Shown: one piece after another, positions 55,380-63,713 of the stretch
Layout of the letters: every line of letters begins with the position of its first letter
Position numbering within the stretch: the stretch's first letter is position 1
NCBI GenBank assembly: GCA_900556585.1
Contig: USPD01000001.1
Location: 1-64,000 of the forward strand
From: an uncultured Eggerthella sp.
GTDB taxonomy: Bacteria > Actinomycetota > Coriobacteriia > Coriobacteriales > Eggerthellaceae
Reading direction: 5' to 3'
Length of the DNA stretch: 64,000 bases
Made by a program: the position numbers and the translations under genes
Notes under the pieces: model-generated
The model's database searches: none
Told to the model about the DNA's origin: nothing
Seen by the model: the letters and a program-made list of their open reading frames with translations, nothing else

Positions 55380-57305
55380 CTACACCATGAATTTGTATAC
55401 GGCTTGGGTGTAAGCTACGGGATCATCAATTGGCAGACCTTCGGTAATCAAAGCCTGGTCATATAGAACGCGTGCATAAGACTTAACCTTATCATCGTCT
55501 TTTTCTTCAAATGCTTTCCGTAGTGCCTTGAATACAGGGTGCTGAGGGTTTAATTCTAGAATACGATCGCTCTTTACCTGTTCTCCATCAGGCCCAGCTG
55601 CCAAAACCTTTTCCATTTCCAAGGTAATAGGGCCTTCTGCGGTTACGCAGGAAGGTGTGTCGGATAAACGAGCGGATACTACGACACGCTTTACTTTACC
55701 GTCAAGGGCATCTTTCATTGCATTGAATAAGTCTTCGTTTTCCTTGGTGATAGCTTCAGCTGCGTTCTTTTCGTCTTCGGTTTCAAGGCCAAGGTCGCCG
55801 CCAGCAACATTTTTGAACTGCTTTTCTTCGTATTCGCTCATGGACATTAAGCAGAATTCATCAACATCCTGTGGGCAAAGTAGGACATCAAAACCTTTGT
55901 TTAAAATAGTAGTAACGATGGGACGATGTGCCAATCGGTCAACCGACTCGCCGGCAGCGTAGAAAATAGACTTTTGATCTTCAGTCATATTCTCAACGTA
56001 TTCCTTGAGGGTAACCATTTTTTTGTTCTTTGCTGAATAGTACAAAAGCAGATCAGCTAGCGTGTCTTTCTTCATACCGTAGCTAGAGTAGATACCATAT
56101 TTCAGATTACGGCCAAAGTTTTCAAAGAACTTTTCATAGGTTTCGCGGTTGTTGTCACGCATCTTGCCTAGTTCGCTGGTAATTTTCTTTTCTACTTTGT
56201 TGGCAATAGCACGTAATTGGCTGTTGTGCTGCAAGGTCTCACGTGAAATGTTCAACGTCAAATCCTGGCTGTCCACTACGCCACGAACGAAATTGTAATA
56301 GTCGGGCAGTAATTCAGAGCATTTTTCCTGGATGAGCACGTTGGAACTATAGAGCGCCAAACCCTTCTCGTAGTCTTTACTGTAGAAATCATAAGGAGTG
56401 CGACTTGGAATAAACAGCAATGCGTCGTATGACAGCGCACCTTCGGCATGAACTGAAATAGTAGAAATTGGATCAGAAAAATCATGAAAATCGGTTTTGT
56501 AAAAGTTATTGTATTCTTCTTCGGTTACCTCTGATTTGCGGCGCTTCCAGATTGGAATCATGGAATTAATGGTTTGAATTTCGTGTACGGTCTCGAATTC
56601 GGGAGTGTAATCATCGCCTGCATCTTCTGGTTTAGGAAGAGGTTTGCGTGTTTCGATTTCCATACGAATCGGATAACGCACATAGTTGCTGTACTGTTTG
56701 ATGAGTGCCTGGAGTTCATATTGATCTAGGAAGATGTCATATTCCTCATCTTCGGTGTTGTCTTTTAAGAATAAGACAATGGTAGTGCCATGATTGCCAT
56801 GAATGCCGGCTGCCTGCTCTTCGCTTGCTTCGGTGATAGTGTAGCCTTCGATGCCATCGCTTTCCCAAACCCAAGTTTCGTCGCTGCCATAAGCACGGGA
56901 AATAACCATGACGCGTTTAGAGACCATAAAGGACGAATAAAAACCAACACCAAACTGGCCAATTATGTCTAAATCTTCGCCTTGTGCATCAGCGTTGTCA
57001 GTCTTGAACTCAAGGCTACCCGAATGAGCAATGGTGCCAAGGTTAGTTTCTAGCTCATCTTTAGTCATGCCGATACCGGTATCAGAAATGGTGATAGTGC
57101 GTGATTCTTTGTCAAAATCAACATCAATTTCAAGATCATTTTTGCTGATGCCCATGGAAGTATCGGTTAGGCTTTTGAAGTAAAGTTTATCTACTGCATC
57201 AGATGCGTTTGAGATAAGCTCACGTAGGAAGATCTCTTTATTGGTATAGATTGAGTTGATCATAAGATCGAGCAATTTTTTGCTTTCGGTTTTAAATTTG
57301 CGCAT
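55380..57305 (-). CDS. htpG: Chaperone HtpG (bacterial Hsp90)
   Basis: 641 residues from the ATG at 57305 (AAGGAA upstream on the minus strand). N-terminal GHKL ATPase with ELISNASDAVDKLY, DTGIGMTKDEL and GQFGVGFYSSFMV; middle domain with GVVDSQDLTLNISRE; C-terminal dimerisation domain. It contains no frameshift. A perfect CIRCE operator and a good sigma-70 promoter lie just upstream, so HrcA control of htpG is likely. Confidence 0.96.
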   Translation of the reverse strand: MRKFKTESKKLLDLMINSIYTNKEIFLRELISNASDAVDKLYFKSLTDTSMGISKNDLEIDVDFDKESRTITISDTGIGMTKDELETNLGTIAHSGSLEFKTDNADAQGEDLDIIGQFGVGFYSSFMVSKRVMVISRAYGSDETWVWESDGIEGYTITEASEEQAAGIHGNHGTTIVLFLKDNTEDEEYDIFLDQYELQALIKQYSNYVRYPIRMEIETRKPLPKPEDAGDDYTPEFETVHEIQTINSMIPIWKRRKSEVTEEEYNNFYKTDFHDFSDPISTISVHAEGALSYDALLFIPSRTPYDFYSKDYEKGLALYSSNVLIQEKCSELLPDYYNFVRGVVDSQDLTLNISRETLQHNSQLRAIANKVEKKITSELGKMRDNNRETYEKFFENFGRNLKYGIYSSYGMKKDTLADLLLYYSAKNKKMVTLKEYVENMTEDQKSIFYAAGESVDRLAHRPIVTTILNKGFDVLLCPQDVDEFCLMSMSEYEEKQFKNVAGGDLGLETEDEKNAAEAITKENEDLFNAMKDALDGKVKRVVVSARLSDTPSCVTAEGPITLEMEKVLAAGPDGEQVKSDRILELNPQHPVFKALRKAFEEKDDDKVKSYARVLYDQALITEGLPIDDPVAYTQAVYKFMV

Positions 57306-57386
57306 GAAACAATTCCTTCTTTCTGCGTAAAGGGACCCATTGTACTTGTGGCGAATCATCCTAATCCGCATTGCTTTTGGATAAAA

Positions 57387-57413
57387 TTAGCACTCTCAAA
57401 AGGAGAGTGCTAA
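57387..57413 (-). promoter_or_regulatory. CIRCE operator (HrcA site) of htpG
   Basis: TTAGCACTC (57387-57395), 9-nt spacer, GAGTGCTAA (57405-57413): both 9-bp arms are perfect matches to the CIRCE consensus. It sits over the expected transcription start, 82 bp before the ATG. Confidence 0.95.
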
Positions 57414-57418
57414 CACAG

Positions 57419-57446
57419 ATTGTAGTATGCGTTTTGTGCTTGTCAA
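57419..57446 (-). promoter_or_regulatory. Promoter of htpG
   Basis: On the minus strand: TTGACA (57441-57446), 16-bp spacer, TACAAT (57419-57424), directly followed by the CIRCE operator. Confidence 0.85.
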
Positions 57447-57491
57447 CCCATCGAGCAAAGCCTTCATGGGCGCTTCACGAGTGGTGCGCGT

Positions 57492-58286
57492 TTACAGCGT
57501 GCGAGCTTTCGCTACTGCCGCGCGCAATGCCTTAATAACTGTGCCGCGGAACGCATTTTCTTCAAGACTTTGAACACCAACAATGGTAGATCCTGAAGGC
57601 GAAGTAACCTGGTCTTTTAGCTCGCCTGGATGTTTGCCTGTTTCGAGTACCATTTTCGCCGATCCTAATACTGCCTGTGCTGCAATATAGTAAGCTTGTT
57701 GACGCGTAAGACCATCTGCAACGCCTGCATCAGCCATAGCTTCAATAAACATGTAGGTGTAAGCAGGTGAACATCCGCCAACAGTGGCAGATACATCAAG
57801 CAGGTCTTCTTTTAGCTCAATAGCTGCACCGAAACTTTCCAAAAGGCTTACCACATAGGCTACCTCTTCGTCGCTTACTAAATCATTTGCATGGTATGCG
57901 GTCAAACCTTCACCAACGAGAGCGGGAGTATTTGGTGCAGTGCGAATAATTTTAGTAGCTTTGCCAAACTGTTCGGTTAACCATTTGATGGTTTTGCCGG
58001 GTGCGATAGTAACAATAATTTGGTTTTCGCTAAGGGTATCTTTGATTTCACTGATAACATCAGCATATTGATAAGGCTTAACACTCAAGAAAACAATGTC
58101 ACTGTTTTCAACAACAGTAAGATTATTAGTGGTTGTTAAAATACCTAGTTCTTTAGCAGCGTCTTTTGCGTGAGCCTCGTTGGAATTTGAGCCGTAGATA
58201 TTACTAGCAGATACAAGATCGCTTGAGATAATACCTTTGATAATTGCTTTTGCCATATTGCCGCATCCAATAAACCCCAATTTCAT
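57492..58286 (-). CDS. proC: Pyrroline-5-carboxylate reductase
   Basis: 264 residues; AAGGAGG precedes the ATG on the minus strand. Last step of proline synthesis. Rossmann NAD(P) site MKLGFIGCGNMAKAIIKG, VFLSVKPYQ, RTAPNTPALVGEG and the C-terminal dimer region with the P5CR signature DQVTSPSGSTIVGVQSLEE. Same strand as htpG but separated from it by the CIRCE promoter. Confidence 0.95.
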   Translation of the reverse strand: MKLGFIGCGNMAKAIIKGIISSDLVSASNIYGSNSNEAHAKDAAKELGILTTTNNLTVVENSDIVFLSVKPYQYADVISEIKDTLSENQIIVTIAPGKTIKWLTEQFGKATKIIRTAPNTPALVGEGLTAYHANDLVSDEEVAYVVSLLESFGAAIELKEDLLDVSATVGGCSPAYTYMFIEAMADAGVADGLTRQQAYYIAAQAVLGSAKMVLETGKHPGELKDQVTSPSGSTIVGVQSLEENAFRGTVIKALRAAVAKARTL

Positions 58287-58549
58287 AATGTGTCCTCCTT
58301 GTTGCTGTTTAACAGTTGTTTGAATGTGATCTATACGTGTTTTGTTAATTTGCTCTACATCTCTACATAAAAGTTGCCCTCATATTAGCAAAGCTATAAA
58401 GATTTTATGCGTGAATTAGCGTGTTTACAGCAATGTTGAACTTATCGTTTGTTGTTATTTATTAGTTGATATCGGCATATAATGGATTTGAACACCTGCT
58501 CTGTTGATGTAGCCAGGTTGAACTTATGGGTGTTGGAAAGAAGGAAAAG

Positions 58550-59074
58550 ATGGCAACAGCTTACGAGGGGAAGAATTGGCAGCTCATAGTTGCGGGGATT
58601 CTACTTGTAGTATTCGGTATTGTTTGTTTGGTTTTTCCGGGTATTACGCTCGGCTCAATCGCTTTTATGATTGGTGCAGGATTTGTTCTTTCGGGCGTTG
58701 TTAATGTGGTGACTTATTTTCGTGACAAAGAAGCACTTGATCTTGCTGGATGGATTTTGGCGTATGGCGTTGTTGATATTTTAATTGGCTTGATGTTTCT
58801 TATTCATCCAATGGTGTTTGCTGTTGTATTGCCTTGGGTTGTAGGCATGTTCATAATTGTTTTTGCGGTTTATGAAATCATTGGGTCAATCAATGCACGT
58901 AAGGCTGGATTTTCGCTTTGGGGATGGATGTTATTTTCCGGTATAGTATCACTGCTATTTGGTGCAGGGTTTTTTATTATGCCTGAGATGTTGGCGATTC
59001 TCATTGGCCTGTTCGCTTTAATGCGTGGCGTTTCCCTTGCTGTTCTTGGTGCTAATGCGCCAAAGTTTGTGTAA
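58550..59074 (+). CDS. HdeD/DUF308 family membrane protein
   Basis: 174 residues from ATG 58550 (GAAGGA before it; ATG 58526 is an alternative adding eight residues). Six hydrophobic segments in three helical hairpins, with the DUF308 repeats VVFGIVCLVFPGITLGSIAFMIGAGFVLSG and ILIGLMFLIHPMVFAVVLPWVVG. The family includes HdeD, linked to acid resistance in E. coli; the molecular function is unknown. Confidence 0.85.
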   Translation: MATAYEGKNWQLIVAGILLVVFGIVCLVFPGITLGSIAFMIGAGFVLSGVVNVVTYFRDKEALDLAGWILAYGVVDILIGLMFLIHPMVFAVVLPWVVGMFIIVFAVYEIIGSINARKAGFSLWGWMLFSGIVSLLFGAGFFIMPEMLAILIGLFALMRGVSLAVLGANAPKFV

Positions 59075-59425
59075 AAGAGCAAGTAATCGCGTTTTAGTTG
59101 TTGTGTTTTGCCGTACACCTTGGTAAGAGCCGCATCCCCGTCAATATTCTTGAATGCAAATAAATAACTTCATGTACTCCCGTATAATCCCTTTAGTGAT
59201 TTTAGTCGTATGTGGTTGTGATCTCACGTGTTAGTGGGTAAGTAGTGTGTCTTTACGATACGCCAATTTGCGAAAACTATCGTGATGTTATTGAGTGCAT
59301 AATGGACGGACATGTTTCGCAATGGCGTACGGTTTACGCCTTACTATTAAATTTACGCTGGGTGTTTTTATGCTGCGTATGGCAATCCCGTACTATGTAT
59401 ACGGAAGGAAAAGGAGAGTACTTAC
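59075..59425. promoter_or_regulatory. Long leader of the NhaC-family gene
   Basis: 351 bp. TATAAT at 59183-59188 (no good -35 seen) would give a leader of about 230 nt. Within it TACGCCAATTTGCGAAA (59259-59275) pairs with TTTCGCAATGGCGTA (59315-59329) apart from a small bulge. Na+ and pH-sensing RNAs precede antiporter genes in some bacteria; no class was recognised here. Confidence 0.4.
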
Positions 59426-61054
59426 ATGGAAGGCTTCGAATTAATTTCCACTGGTGCGTGGTCTATCGTGCCACCCTTGTTGGCGCTCGGCCTAGCTCTC
59501 ATTACCAAAGAGGTCTATTCCTCGCTTTTAGCGGGTGTATTTTCGGGCTTGTTGGTATATGAATTTACCTTGGAAGGGGTAGGCTTAGAACAGCTGATCA
59601 CGGCGTTTACTATGATTCCTGCTGTAATGGCAGAGCAAATTGCGTCAAACGCTGCGCTCATCTTGTTCTTGGCTTTACTAGGAGCGTTAGTGGTCGTGGT
59701 TGCTGTAGCAGGTGGTTCACGTGCTTATGCCGAATGGGCTGCAAAGCGCATAAAGAATGCACGTATGGCATCTATTATGACTGCAATTTTGGGCATTGTG
59801 GTATTTGTTGATGACTACTTCAATTGCCTTACGGTTGGTGCAGTTATGAGCCCAGTAACTGATAAGTTTCGTGTTAGCCACGAAAAGCTAGCTTACATTA
59901 TTGATTCAACAGCAGCTCCTGTTTGTATTATTGCGCCTGTTTCTTCGTGGGCAGTAGCAGTTGGCGGCTATTTGGGTGATGATGGCTTCAATACCTTTGT
60001 TGCATCTATTCCCTACAACTTATATGCATTGATTACGATTGTGTTTGTTTTTGTACTTTGTGCAGTGGGCAAGGACTTCTTTTCTATGGGCAAGGCTCAG
60101 CGCGACTGCGAAGCCCGTACGTTTAGCGCTATTGTGGAGCCTGATTCTCCTTTAGAGAAGGTGGCAAGTGCTGGCATTCCTGAAGAGCGTGACAATGTTG
60201 AAACGGTTGTTACTGAGCAGTCTGACTTAGAAGGTGCTCCTAAGGCAGTTGAACAATATAAGGGCTTACCTGTATCTGATAAAGGTAAAGTGTACGATTT
60301 GGTTTTACCAATCGTAGTTCTGATTATTTTTTCTATTATCGGTATGCTGTATGTTGGCGATTTCTTTTCGGGCACGGATTTTGCAACAGCAGTTGGCGTA
60401 GATCCTGTTTCGGGCTTATGCATTGGTTCGGCAGTGGCGTTACTCTTTGCGGCTATTATGTTTATTCCTCGTAAACTCACAACGCTTGCGGGTTACACTG
60501 AAGGCGTGTCTGAGGGTGTTCGTTCAATGGTTGGCGCCATTATGATTCTAGTTTTGGCGTGGAGTTTGGGCGGTTGTTGTCGTTATATGTTGGGCACGGG
60601 TGAATTTGTTGCAACATTCTTAACCAGTGTCGGATTTGAACTCACTTTCTTGCCGGCAGTTATTTTTGTAGTGTCTGGTTTTATTGGATTTGCAATGGGC
60701 ACATCTTGGGGCACTATTGCTTTGATTCTGCCTATTGTGCTGGGTATCTTCCCATCTGACGATCCATTGTTCTTGGTCACCATTGGCGCAACTCTCGCGG
60801 GCGCTGTATATGGCGATCACGCTTCGCCTATTTCGGATACAACCATTTTGTCGTCAGCGGGTGCAAGTTGTAATCACTTACGTCATGTTGAAACTCAGTT
60901 ACCTTATGCAACATTGGTTGCGGTTATTTGTTTAGTCGGTTATATAGTGGCCGGCATTACCGCTTCACCATGGCCTTCCCTGATTGGTGGTATTGTTGTT
61001 GCGGTGATAATTATTTTGGTTGCTCGTGTGATAGTGACAAAGAAAGAAGCATAG
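59426..61054 (+). CDS. NhaC-family Na+/H+ antiporter
   Basis: 542 residues with about 12 membrane segments. Family hallmarks: WSIVPPLLALGLALITKEVYSSLLAGVFSGLL at the N-terminus, VVFVDDYFNCLTVGAVMSPVTD (acidic ion-binding motif), FAMGTSWGTIALILPI and GDHASPISDTTILSSAGA. A hydrophilic cytoplasmic loop covers about 220-285. It may exchange Na+ with H+ or an organic acid (MleN-like members exchange malate/lactate); the substrate cannot be fixed. GGAGA lies before the ATG. Confidence 0.9.
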   Translation: MEGFELISTGAWSIVPPLLALGLALITKEVYSSLLAGVFSGLLVYEFTLEGVGLEQLITAFTMIPAVMAEQIASNAALILFLALLGALVVVVAVAGGSRAYAEWAAKRIKNARMASIMTAILGIVVFVDDYFNCLTVGAVMSPVTDKFRVSHEKLAYIIDSTAAPVCIIAPVSSWAVAVGGYLGDDGFNTFVASIPYNLYALITIVFVFVLCAVGKDFFSMGKAQRDCEARTFSAIVEPDSPLEKVASAGIPEERDNVETVVTEQSDLEGAPKAVEQYKGLPVSDKGKVYDLVLPIVVLIIFSIIGMLYVGDFFSGTDFATAVGVDPVSGLCIGSAVALLFAAIMFIPRKLTTLAGYTEGVSEGVRSMVGAIMILVLAWSLGGCCRYMLGTGEFVATFLTSVGFELTFLPAVIFVVSGFIGFAMGTSWGTIALILPIVLGIFPSDDPLFLVTIGATLAGAVYGDHASPISDTTILSSAGASCNHLRHVETQLPYATLVAVICLVGYIVAGITASPWPSLIGGIVVAVIIILVARVIVTKKEA

Positions 61055-61165
61055 TGCTTCAGAAGGTTTGTCTTTTGGGGTATGTATATACTTTGACAAA
61101 TAGTGCGGCGAAGGCAGATGTGTCATTTTTAGGTCGTAAATTCTGAAGTTCGCATGATTTGCCAA

Positions 61166-61324
61166 TTTTGGTCAAATATCGTGTGTTGTAGATATTTAAA
61201 GTGCGAGTTCAAAAAAGTCAATAGCTTCTGACGGTTACGTCAGAAGCTATTTTTGTAATAATCCAATTTATTGGCGAAAATTGGATTGAGATTCCTGTCT
61301 ACAACAGTGCATATTTGGTCAAAA
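61166..61324. repeat. Inverted-repeat pair, family shared with 36662-36810
   Basis: Left arm 61166-61192 begins TTTTGGTCAAATAT and ends TGTTGTAGA; the complement of the right arm (61298-61324) begins TTTTGACCAAATATGC and ends CTGTTGTAGA, matching 21 of 27. The arms are clearly related to those at 36.7 kb. Confidence 0.75.
61220..61255 (+). terminator. Terminator of the antiporter gene
   Basis: AATAGCTTCTGACG (61220-61233) pairs perfectly with CGTCAGAAGCTATT (61238-61251) around GTTA, followed by TTTTTG. Confidence 0.9.
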
Positions 61325-61607
61325 TCGAATTTCAGTGCGAGAGCTACGCCTAGCAACGTTTATTCGAAGATCTATCTACGGTGCTGTCATGTCTGTAGAG
61401 CGGAGCTCTGCTTGGATGCATAAAGCTCTTTGCGATATAGTGCCCACTCAGCTTGTGATACCGGAATCTTTCAGTCAGCGTCGTGTTCAGGGTACGACGT
61501 GGCACTTAGAGCATACTAAAAGGCTTAGTGCATGGCATAGTGATTGATGTGTGACATGGTGTTTGGCCCGCAATAATACCTTCTTGTTTGATAGGGGTTT
61601 CTTTTGT

Positions 61608-62360
61608 CTATAAGGAAACAATTGTTAGGGGGATGTCGTGTTCTTCAGTAGGAATGTTGTCAACTTGCTGTTCGGCGAATGCCACCCCCACAACACGACA
61701 AGTACTTGGAATTTGCGTCAAGTATCGATCGTAGTTGCCAGCGCCATAACCCAATCGGTTTCCATGCGAATCAAACCCTACGACAGGGACAATGATCATG
61801 GTTAATTGCTCGGCGGCGCAATAGGGATACGACTCAAGTTCGGTATCGTAGTGCGAAAAATGTTTTAAGGGGTTGTTTAAAAAAGTAACCCTTTTTTCTT
61901 TATAGGCGTCTGCGGAAACAATGCGCATTTCCATAGTTTGTTGGGGTATTTGGTTTTGGCACGTAGTCGAAGGGGTTGTTTCATTAGCTGCATGGATTGA
62001 TATTTGACAAGTTGCTTTGTCTGCACTCCATGCGTCGCGCACCATGCAGGGAAACGCAATTGCGCATCCCATAGAATAAGCATGTTTAATAAAATCCTGC
62101 AAGTCAACTTCTTCGTGAAAAGCTGAATATACGCCAACCACTGCATTTTTGGGGTTGGTATTAGTGACACCTAATGTGATCTGAAGTGATTCAATGAGCT
62201 GCTTACATAATTCAGCACTTTTATGCGCACGATAGGGTGCTGGCATTTCTGCTCGGGCGTGTTTAGCTTTTTCGCGAAGCTCATTGCGCAGTGCGGTGCG
62301 TTCATTTGTTTTGGCAACAGTATTTCTATCGGTGTATGGATCCTTAAGCGTATTTTTCAT
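61608..62360 (-). CDS. 5-formyltetrahydrofolate cyclo-ligase
   Basis: 250 residues from the ATG at 62360 on the minus strand, 2 nt past the stop of the transporter gene. Converts 5-formyl-THF to 5,10-methenyl-THF with ATP. Contains ELREKAKHARAEMP, a substrate region VVGVYSAFHEEVDLQDF, and the signature GNRLGYGAGNYDRYL. About 60 residues longer than typical because of an inserted polar segment near 120-175 (SIHAANETTPSTTCQNQ). Translationally coupled to the transporter. Confidence 0.88.
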   Translation of the reverse strand: MKNTLKDPYTDRNTVAKTNERTALRNELREKAKHARAEMPAPYRAHKSAELCKQLIESLQITLGVTNTNPKNAVVGVYSAFHEEVDLQDFIKHAYSMGCAIAFPCMVRDAWSADKATCQISIHAANETTPSTTCQNQIPQQTMEMRIVSADAYKEKRVTFLNNPLKHFSHYDTELESYPYCAAEQLTMIIVPVVGFDSHGNRLGYGAGNYDRYLTQIPSTCRVVGVAFAEQQVDNIPTEEHDIPLTIVSL

Positions 62361-62362
62361 GA

Positions 62363-63697
62363 CTATCCAATCCCTAACAGTTGGAACACTATACAAATAA
62401 TTGAAAGTAAGCCTACTACAACAATAGTGATATAAAGCAAAATACGGGTTATTTTGGGAACACAATATTTGCCCATGATGTATGAATCAGTGCAGATGAT
62501 GGCCATAAAAATAAGCAATACCGGTAAAATCGCACCATTAACGAACTGTGATGCAAGCATAATACCCATCAAATTTAATCCTGGGATCAGGATAATCAGT
62601 GCTGATAGGCAAATAACAAAAGTAAAAATACCTTTGAAAATAGGAGCTTCTTTCCAGGTAAAAGAAACACCCGCTTCCCATCCGAATGCTTCACAAATTA
62701 CAAAAGCCGTAGTCAGCGGAAGAACGCAGGCTGCTAACAAACTTGCTGCCACTAATCCTGCTGCGAAAAGAGCTTCGGCGTAGGGGCCTGCAAATGGCGC
62801 GAGTGCTGCCGCCGCAGCTTCTGCACTGGAGACTTCAATACCTTGCGGATACAGTACTGTGCCGGTAGTTACAATAATAAACCATGCTACGACACAGCCT
62901 ACAATAGCGCCCGTTATGGCATCGATGCGTTGATAAGGTAAATCTTTCACGCCCGATCCCTTTTCAACCACGTTGCTTTGTGTGAAGAACATCATCCATG
63001 GTGCAATGGTCGCACCAACCATTGAAACCATTAGCGACAAAAAACCAATATCGGATGCAGCTTGAGGCATAACGGTGTGAATTAGTGCTAAGTTCCAATT
63101 AGGTTGTGCAAGGACTGCTGCCACGATATAAGTGGCAAAAACGCACGAGATAGCCAAGAAAATATTTTGTACACGTTTGTAGCTGCCACCAACAATAAGT
63201 CCCCATACCGCAAGAGCGGCAACGGGAACCGAAATCCATCGTGGTACACCGAACATTTCCATACCTGCTGCTACACCAGCAAACTCAGAAAAAGTGGTAG
63301 CAATATTGCCTACCAATAGCGCCAGCATAGCGAGTGCTGTTAATCGAATGCCAAAGCGTTCGCGAATAAGCGCCGAAAATCCCTTGCCGGTGACTACGCC
63401 CATGCGAGTAGCGGTGGTTTGTACCACGATAAGCAGAATGCACATAACAGGAATAGCCCATAGAGTCATGTAGCCGAATTTTGCGCCGGCAGTGGAGTAG
63501 GTAGAAATACCACCAGCATCGTTTCCGGCCATAGCGGCAATTACGCCTGGGCCTATTGCTGCTAAGACCAAAAAAAATTTTGAACGCTTTTTGGATGTAT
63601 CTTGAGAGGTTGTTGCTGTTCTTGTGGCTGCAGCTACTTGTGCAACTTTTGTATCAGGCGTTGTTTCGTTGTTTTTCTTCATCTCGGTCATACACAT
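62363..63697 (-). CDS. NRAMP-family transporter, NRMT-like (probable Mg2+/Mn2+)
   Basis: 444 residues from the ATG at 63697 (GAAAG upstream). About 11 membrane segments after a ~40-residue polar N-terminus. In classic MntH/NRAMP proteins helix 1 has DPGN and helix 6 has a metal-coordinating Met in MPH. Here helix 1 reads NDAGG (D60, G63 in place of Asn) and helix 6 reads IAPW (A232, W234), so the soft Met ligand and the His are missing. This fits the NRAMP-related magnesium transporters described from Eggerthella. The neighbouring CBS-domain membrane gene supports a divalent-metal role. Confidence 0.82.
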   Translation of the reverse strand: MCMTEMKKNNETTPDTKVAQVAAATRTATTSQDTSKKRSKFFLVLAAIGPGVIAAMAGNDAGGISTYSTAGAKFGYMTLWAIPVMCILLIVVQTTATRMGVVTGKGFSALIRERFGIRLTALAMLALLVGNIATTFSEFAGVAAGMEMFGVPRWISVPVAALAVWGLIVGGSYKRVQNIFLAISCVFATYIVAAVLAQPNWNLALIHTVMPQAASDIGFLSLMVSMVGATIAPWMMFFTQSNVVEKGSGVKDLPYQRIDAITGAIVGCVVAWFIIVTTGTVLYPQGIEVSSAEAAAAALAPFAGPYAEALFAAGLVAASLLAACVLPLTTAFVICEAFGWEAGVSFTWKEAPIFKGIFTFVICLSALIILIPGLNLMGIMLASQFVNGAILPVLLIFMAIICTDSYIMGKYCVPKITRILLYITIVVVGLLSIICIVFQLLGIG

Positions 63698-63713
63698 CAA
63701 GTACTTTCGCTTG

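Larger units (their letters stand above)
61055..61607. other. Intergenic region after the antiporter gene
   Basis: 553 bp between convergent genes. Holds an inverted-repeat pair (61166-61324) that encloses a strong terminator (61220-61255) and a second hairpin AATCCAATTT/AAATTGGATT (61260-61287). The rest, including an open frame at 61335-61547, shows no coding support. Confidence 0.7.

Noticed and set aside
56221..56245. Third parS-like site in htpG (CTCACGTGAAA)
   Set aside because: Four mismatches to the 16-bp consensus; no better than chance.
59245..59562. 105-codon frame overlapping the NhaC-family gene start
   Set aside because: Out of frame with the clear antiporter and covers its leader; no ribosome site.
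61335..61547. 70-codon plus-strand frame after the antiporter gene
   Set aside because: Starts in an inverted-repeat arm, no ribosome site, no recognisable protein character.
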